From Mariniphaga sp964398855 (GTDB taxonomy: Bacteria; Bacteroidota; Bacteroidia; Bacteroidales; Prolixibacteraceae): a stretch of 19,195 nucleotides of DNA. The stretch is taken from the NCBI GenBank assembly GCA_964398855.1, contig CAYNOQ010000045.1, positions 1 through 19,195 of the forward strand, read 5' to 3'. A model generated the notes under the pieces. The model was given only the letters and a program-made list of their open reading frames with translations, ran no database searches and had not been told where the DNA came from. Below, piece by piece: positions 15,343 to 19,195 of the stretch. The position numbers and the translations under genes are program-made. The first letter of the stretch is position 1, and each line of letters begins with the position of its first letter.

Positions 15343-17790
15343 ATGTACATTCACAGCAAAGAAAAAAACAGATTACGTTTTAAGATTATACCGTTTATTG
15401 CGCTACTGCTTTTATTTTCAGGGTGCTATACCGGCTCAAATCGTAATCATTATTTAGGGTTGGATGATACCGGCGCAGAAAAATGGATTACTGACCATAA
15501 ATCACAGCCGGAAAACGACTCGCTTTTCTATCAGGATAATCCTGCACCGCTTTTTAGGAAAGAGTTTAAAATTGAAAGTGATGTAAAATCGGTTAAGCTT
15601 TTGATTACGGCAGCCGGCTATTACAGAGCATCAGTTAACGGCAGCAGAGTTGGTAAAAACTTTCTCGATCCGGCATGGACAGATTTCAGCAAGCGAATTT
15701 ATTATTCCGAATATGATATTTCGGAAATGGTAAATGCCGGAGAGAATTGCATTGGCGTAACGCTCGGGAATGGATTTTACAACCCATTGCCCTTGCGCAT
15801 GTGGGGAAGCCGCAACATGAGAGATGCTTTGAATACCGGGCACCCTGCATTTATTGCGAAAATTGTTCTGGAGCACGAAAATGGAAAGTTCAGTGAGATT
15901 GTAACCGATGAAGACTGGAAATATAGTTATGGACCACTGCTTAAAAACAACGTCTATTTGGGTGAAGTTTATGATGCCCGAACAGAGATTCCGGGATGGG
16001 ATAAAACGGAGTTTGATGACTCTGAATGGCTAACGTCTGTTGTTTCGTCAGGTCCCGGTGGAAATTTGCAAAAAGCTTTTTTCCCGGGAATTCAAATTCG
16101 GGAAACTATCCGCCCGGTTGAAATTTATTCGTCGCGCAATGACATTTACATTGCCGACATGGGTGTTAATTTCACCGGAGTTTACAGAATCAGGCTAAAA
16201 GGTGAGCCCGGCGACTCTATTGTTTTCAGGTTTGGAGAGCGGGTTTATCCCGATGGAGAGCTGAATCCGATGACTGCTGTTTGCGGACAAATTAAAAGAA
16301 GCGGGATGGGTGGTCCATTTGCGCCGGACACCGCATGGCAAACTGACACTTATATTTTTGGAAATGAATCTGAAATCTGGTATCAGCCCGAATTTACATT
16401 TCACACCTACCGATATATGGAGATTGCAGGTTTAAGGCAAAAACCGGAGGCTGATGATATTGAAGGGTTGTTTTTGAGTACAAATGTTGTTTCGGACAAT
16501 GAGTTTTCCAGCTCCAATTCCCTTTTAAATTCGATTCAGGAAGCTACTCGACGGACCTTTCTTGCAAATCTGATTAGCGTGCAATCTGATTGTGCTGCAC
16601 GTGAGAAATTTGGTTATGGTGGTGATTTAAATGCTGTTAGTGAATCATATATCTACAATTATGATATGAAAACATTCTATCAAAAAACCATTTATGACTG
16701 GCTGGACGCCATGAATGATACCGGTTTTGTGGATACGGCGCCGTTTGTCGGAATTGAATATTGCGGGTTGAGCTGGGAGTCGGCTTTTCTGATTACCCAG
16801 TATTATCTCTATTTATATTATAGCGATCTCGATTTTGTTGAGGAGATGTATGCGCTGAACAAAAAATGGATGGAAAAGGCTGCCCGGCTTCACCCTGACG
16901 GGTGGGTGGATTTTGGTTTGGGCGACCATGAATCGCTGATTCCGGTGCCTGTGGAACTGACGGGAACTGCACACTATCTGAAATGTGCGGAAATTATGCA
17001 AAAATTTGCCTTTTTGATGAATGATGCTGAAAATGAGAAGCTTTATGTTCAGCTTGCGGATAAAATAAGAGAGCGTTTGAAGGAAGAGTTCTGGGACAAG
17101 CCATATACAGCGGAAATTAACCGCCAAACTCTTTTTTCAACCCTGCTTTATTATGGGGTAATTCCTGAAGATGAGATACCCGCAGCAGTGGATTCGTTAA
17201 TGGCAGCTGTTCAGAAAGCCCCTGCCGGGCATTTAACAACCGGAATTTTCGGAACGAAGCACATTCTTGAGGTTTTGTCGGAATATGTATCGCCGGCTGA
17301 GGTGTATAAAATCGTAAACAGCCGTGAGTTCCCCGGATGGGGTTTTATGATTGACCGGGGCGCTACCACCATTTGGGAAACCTGGAAAGAGAGTGATAAT
17401 ACCTATTCAAACTGCCATCCGATGTTTGGAAGCGTTACAGAGTGGTTTTATCGGTGGATTGGCGGAATTCGACCCGACATTGAAAATCCGGGATTTGAGA
17501 AGTTTGTTCTGGCGCCATTTATTCCCGAAAATCTCGAATTTGCCAACACTTCTTATAAATCACCTTTTGGTAAGATTATTTCAAACTGGAAAAAGAAAGG
17601 GAATCAGGTAATCTACGAATTTGAAATTCCACAAGATGCTGAAGCGGCAATAGCATTGGACAAGCAGCCGGAACAGCAGATTCAGCTAAAATCTGTTTCT
17701 GATCCTGCTTTCAGCGCTGAAAATATTGAAGGACTTCAAAATGGAAAGTTCAGTTTGTCATCCGGGAAATATATGGTTACCGTTCAGTGA
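15343..17790 (+). CDS. GH78 family alpha-L-rhamnosidase lipoprotein
   Basis: Predicted inverting glycosidase that removes alpha-L-rhamnose from plant or microbial glycans. The signal peptide ends in lipobox LFSGC (Cys28), so the enzyme is lipid-anchored. Domains in order: an N-terminal beta-sandwich at about residues 45-250 (LITAAGYYRASVNGSRVG, DPAWTDFSKRIYYSEYDIS, WKYSYGPLLKNNVYLGEVYD); a second sandwich at about 255-370 (IADMGVNFTGVYRI, FRFGERVYPDGELN, FHTYRYMEIAG); the (alpha/alpha)6 barrel at about 380-710; and a C-terminal beta domain to residue 815. The catalytic region reads SDCAAREKFGYGGD (Asp416, Glu421 and Asp428), and the likely base is Glu679 in TTIWETW. No SusC/SusD pair or rhamnose catabolic genes are next to it. 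The length is normal. A debranching enzyme with another specificity is possible. Confidence 0.9.
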   Translation: MYIHSKEKNRLRFKIIPFIALLLLFSGCYTGSNRNHYLGLDDTGAEKWITDHKSQPENDSLFYQDNPAPLFRKEFKIESDVKSVKLLITAAGYYRASVNGSRVGKNFLDPAWTDFSKRIYYSEYDISEMVNAGENCIGVTLGNGFYNPLPLRMWGSRNMRDALNTGHPAFIAKIVLEHENGKFSEIVTDEDWKYSYGPLLKNNVYLGEVYDARTEIPGWDKTEFDDSEWLTSVVSSGPGGNLQKAFFPGIQIRETIRPVEIYSSRNDIYIADMGVNFTGVYRIRLKGEPGDSIVFRFGERVYPDGELNPMTAVCGQIKRSGMGGPFAPDTAWQTDTYIFGNESEIWYQPEFTFHTYRYMEIAGLRQKPEADDIEGLFLSTNVVSDNEFSSSNSLLNSIQEATRRTFLANLISVQSDCAAREKFGYGGDLNAVSESYIYNYDMKTFYQKTIYDWLDAMNDTGFVDTAPFVGIEYCGLSWESAFLITQYYLYLYYSDLDFVEEMYALNKKWMEKAARLHPDGWVDFGLGDHESLIPVPVELTGTAHYLKCAEIMQKFAFLMNDAENEKLYVQLADKIRERLKEEFWDKPYTAEINRQTLFSTLLYYGVIPEDEIPAAVDSLMAAVQKAPAGHLTTGIFGTKHILEVLSEYVSPAEVYKIVNSREFPGWGFMIDRGATTIWETWKESDNTYSNCHPMFGSVTEWFYRWIGGIRPDIENPGFEKFVLAPFIPENLEFANTSYKSPFGKIISNWKKKGNQVIYEFEIPQDAEAAIALDKQPEQQIQLKSVSDPAFSAENIEGLQNGKFSLSSGKYMVTVQ

Positions 17791-17980
17791 AATCCGACTT
17801 ACATTATTCAATAAAAAGAAGAGCGAAATGTCAATCAGGCAGATACTGGTGTAACTCGCTTACTCTTTGGTTAGATGAATTTTTGTTTGTGTCCTGCAAT
17901 TAATTTATGGGTAGTCAGTCTGTTTGTATTTTGAAACGCGTTAAGTTTTTATTTTGCTATTTTTGGCTTATTAAGTTATT

Positions 17981-17988
17981 TATCTTTG
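17981..17988 (+). promoter_or_regulatory. Bacteroidota -7 promoter box upstream of the sigma factor
   Basis: TATCTTTG is an exact match to TAnnTTTG and ends 19 bases before the sigma ATG. Upstream TTTG motifs occur at 17962-17965 and 17953-17956, giving gaps of 15 and 24 bases, neither ideal for the -33 box. The leader would be very short. Confidence 0.5.
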
Positions 17989-18007
17989 CCGTGGAGATAT
18001 TCAAATC

Positions 18008-18607
18008 ATGCATAAACCCATGAAAGAAAGCATCGTTTCATTACTTTGGAAGAGTTTTCTTGCAGGCGACAAAGAGGCTTTTGCGCACTTTTACAATCTG
18101 CATGTAGATGCGCTTTATCGCTATGGCACCAAGTTGTGCGCCGATGATAATTTAGTGAAGGATGCTATTCAGGAGGTCTTTTTGGATTTATATCTCAAGC
18201 GGAATAAAAACAATGCAACTCCGGAAAAACTGCGTTTCTATCTGATTTTGGCTCTGAAACGAAATCTTATAAAAAAGCTGAAACGAAACCGCAAAAAAGT
18301 AAGCACCGAAGAGCTTGAGCTGACTTTTCAAACAGAGTACAGCATTGAAACGACCATTATTGAAAATGAGAAGGAGTCGGAGCTGAATCAGCGGGTGAAT
18401 GAAATGCTGCAAATCCTTCCATCCGGGCAGAAAGAGGCGCTGTATCTACGCTATAATTTGTCTTTAGAGTATGATGAAGTTGCAAAATTGATGAACATTA
18501 CTGTTGAGTCAGCCCGAAAACAGGTATATCGGGCGCTGAAAACCGTTCGCGACAAATATGGAAAACAGGGAATGGTGTGGTTTTTTATTGTTAAGTCGGC
18601 AAATTAG
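18008..18607 (+). CDS. RNA polymerase sigma-70 factor, ECF type
   Basis: Directs RNA polymerase to a specific promoter set, usually under control of a membrane anti-sigma factor. Region 2 lies at about residues 24-90: FAHFYNLHVDALYRYGTKL, then DAIQEVFLDLYLKR (core binding and -10 recognition), and FYLILALKRNLIKKLKRNR. Region 4 at about residues 128-185 has ILPSGQKEALYLRYNLSLEY and the helix-turn-helix EVAKLMNITVESARKQVYRA. At 199 residues it fits the Bacteroidota ECF group, which often pairs with a FecR-type anti-sigma. Here no such gene follows for at least 585 bases. The ATG at 18008 is used; a second ATG at 18020 is equally plausible. The C-terminal tail GMVWFFIVKSAN is unusually hydrophobic. 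A Bacteroidota -7 box lies just upstream. Confidence 0.92.
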   Translation: MHKPMKESIVSLLWKSFLAGDKEAFAHFYNLHVDALYRYGTKLCADDNLVKDAIQEVFLDLYLKRNKNNATPEKLRFYLILALKRNLIKKLKRNRKKVSTEELELTFQTEYSIETTIIENEKESELNQRVNEMLQILPSGQKEALYLRYNLSLEYDEVAKLMNITVESARKQVYRALKTVRDKYGKQGMVWFFIVKSAN

Positions 18608-18660
18608 AAATATTGAATCCGATATGACTTCCAGAAAGATGCAATACGAAGGGAGACCCA

Positions 18661-18745
18661 TCTAACTTTCCCAAAGCTTGCCTGCCTTTGGCAGGGTAGA
18701 AAAAGTGTATTCAATGCGAACCCCGAGTTGACCGGAACAGACAGG
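18661..18745 (+). repeat. Dispersed inverted repeat, copy B (downstream of sigma gene)
   Basis: Reverse-complement partner of 15149-15228, with the same palindrome CCTGCCTTTGGCAGG. The frame that is open through both copies differs mainly by amino-acid-changing substitutions, and the 62-base core is not a multiple of three. So it is not a protein-coding unit. It starts 54 bases after the sigma factor stop. Confidence 0.8.
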
Positions 18746-18804
18746 TTTGGAGGGAAAAGAAGTTTTCGCACTTTGTGTGGAATAATCCCACTCGTGTGGT
18801 AGGG

Positions 18805-18841
18805 GCTGGTTGTCAGATGGTGCAGCCGCCTGATGACCAGC
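18805..18841. repeat. Imperfect 12-bp hairpin in the post-sigma spacer
   Basis: GCTGGTTGTCAG (18805-18816) pairs with CTGATGACCAGC (18830-18841) at 10 of 12 positions by Watson-Crick pairing, across a 13-base loop that is GC-rich. It could be part of a structured RNA or a protein-binding palindrome. Confidence 0.45.
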
Positions 18842-18863
18842 TCTGTATGTAAAATGTAAGGTC

Positions 18864-18884
18864 ATTTTTCGCTGTGCGAAAAAT
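18864..18884. terminator. Perfect 9-bp hairpin, possible terminator
   Basis: ATTTTTCGC (18864-18872) and GCGAAAAAT (18876-18884) form a perfect stem with the three-base loop TGT. On the + strand the following bases CTTTTG are weakly U-rich; on the minus strand GACCTT follows. A terminator for sigma-gene transcripts is possible, but it lies 257 bases after the stop. Confidence 0.35.
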
Positions 18885-18954
18885 CTTTTGAAGCTGGCAG
18901 CAGGCTGATTGAGTTTTGTCCTGCTACTAAAGGCAGATAAGTTTTTGTGGCAAA

Positions 18955-19025
18955 ATCAATCACTTCATTAACGACTTAATCACCACTTAATTTCCTCAAT
19001 CACTACCTAATCCTCACTAATCAAA
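18955..19025. repeat. G-poor quasi-repeats of an AATCACT/CTTAAT/CTAATC type
   Basis: About 70 bases are built from degenerate short units such as AATCACTTCATTAA, ACTTAATCACC, ACTTAATTTCC, AATCACTACCTAATC and CTCACTAATC. The + strand has only one G from 18956 to 19023. It looks like a decayed tandem repeat or a strand-biased spacer; no function can be assigned. Confidence 0.5.
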
Positions 19026-19195
19026 GCCAAAAACTCAACCGCTAACAACCAATTGACGGCTTTCATTTTAATCACAAATTTATCCACTCAAACTTGCCAC
19101 ATAGTTAACGTTACAGATGAGGCAGTTTCAAAAAAACGATTCCACACACTTTTTTTCTATTTTTGAAAAAATTTAGTTTGAAGTAAGAAAAAATG

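Larger units (their letters stand above)
18608..19195. other. Gene-free region after the sigma factor; next gene may start at the edge
   Basis: These 588 bases hold repeat copy B, two strong hairpins and a G-poor repetitive tract, described separately. A 67-codon minus-strand frame at 18662-18865 runs through the repeat and is not believable. The last three bases are ATG, preceded by an A/T-rich stretch with TTAGTTTG (one base off the -7 consensus), so a + strand gene may begin at 19193. That cannot be tested here. Confidence 0.6.

Noticed and set aside
18662..18865. 67-codon minus-strand open frame after the sigma gene
   Set aside because: It reads the repeat in a different frame from the one open in copy A and continues through a hairpin; composition is not protein-like.
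18955..19025. CRISPR array in the repetitive tract
   Set aside because: The units are short, degenerate and not separated by unique spacers of even length, and there are no cas genes.
14904..19195. Composite transposon or genomic island bounded by the inverted repeats
   Set aside because: No transposase, integrase, target duplication or tRNA end is visible, and the repeats look like dispersed extragenic elements rather than transposon ends.
18608..19195. Group II intron, retron or diversity-generating element in the hairpin-rich spacer
   Set aside because: No reverse transcriptase, no recognisable domain V sequence and no template/variable repeat pair was found.

Overview
The window looks like a chromosomal segment of a Bacteroidota bacterium, probably in or near the Bacteroidales/Marinilabiliales. 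The evidence is an AcrB–TolC pair, a coaX–barrel–TPR–lptC cluster, a large PpiD-like foldase, a DUF3109 protein, a DUF1080 lipoprotein, a lipoprotein GH78 rhamnosidase, an ECF sigma factor, and exact matches to the Bacteroidota -7 promoter box TAnnTTTG. Taxonomy is inferred from gene content only.

Layout. (1) 1-2619: the C-terminal part of an RND efflux pump, overlapped by its TolC-type outer-membrane partner. (2) 2620-2977: a gene-free stretch with a hairpin at the tolC end, a facing pair of REP-like palindromes, and the nadB promoter. (3) 2978-9728: a tightly packed block on the + strand, nadB-nadC-coaX-barrel protein-TPR protein-lptC, with short gaps or overlaps throughout. It joins NAD and CoA synthesis to envelope biogenesis. 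(4) 9962-14206: a second + strand block, PpiD-like foldase, gpmI and a cysteine-rich DUF3109 protein. (5) 14193-14903, minus strand: a DUF1080 lipoprotein whose 3' end overlaps DUF3109 convergently. (6) 14904-18607: a long leader region, a GH78 family lipoprotein, and an ECF sigma factor with no anti-sigma gene directly after it. (7) 18608-19195: gene-free, with palindromes and a G-poor repetitive tract. The last three bases are an ATG that may begin the next gene.

How the parts relate. Blocks 3 and 4 are housekeeping: cofactor synthesis, LPS transport, periplasmic folding and glycolysis. Blocks 5-7 look accessory: glycan-active lipoproteins, a regulatory gene and dispersed repeats. The clearest unexplained structure is an inverted repeat of about 80 bp. 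One copy lies at 15149-15228 upstream of the GH78 gene and the other at 18661-18745 after the sigma gene, with 57 of 62 core bases identical. I found no CRISPR array, tRNA, rRNA, transposase or obvious defence system. I do not see a clear novel multi-gene system; the best leads are the repeats, the two uncharacterised envelope proteins next to lptC, and the orphan sigma factor.
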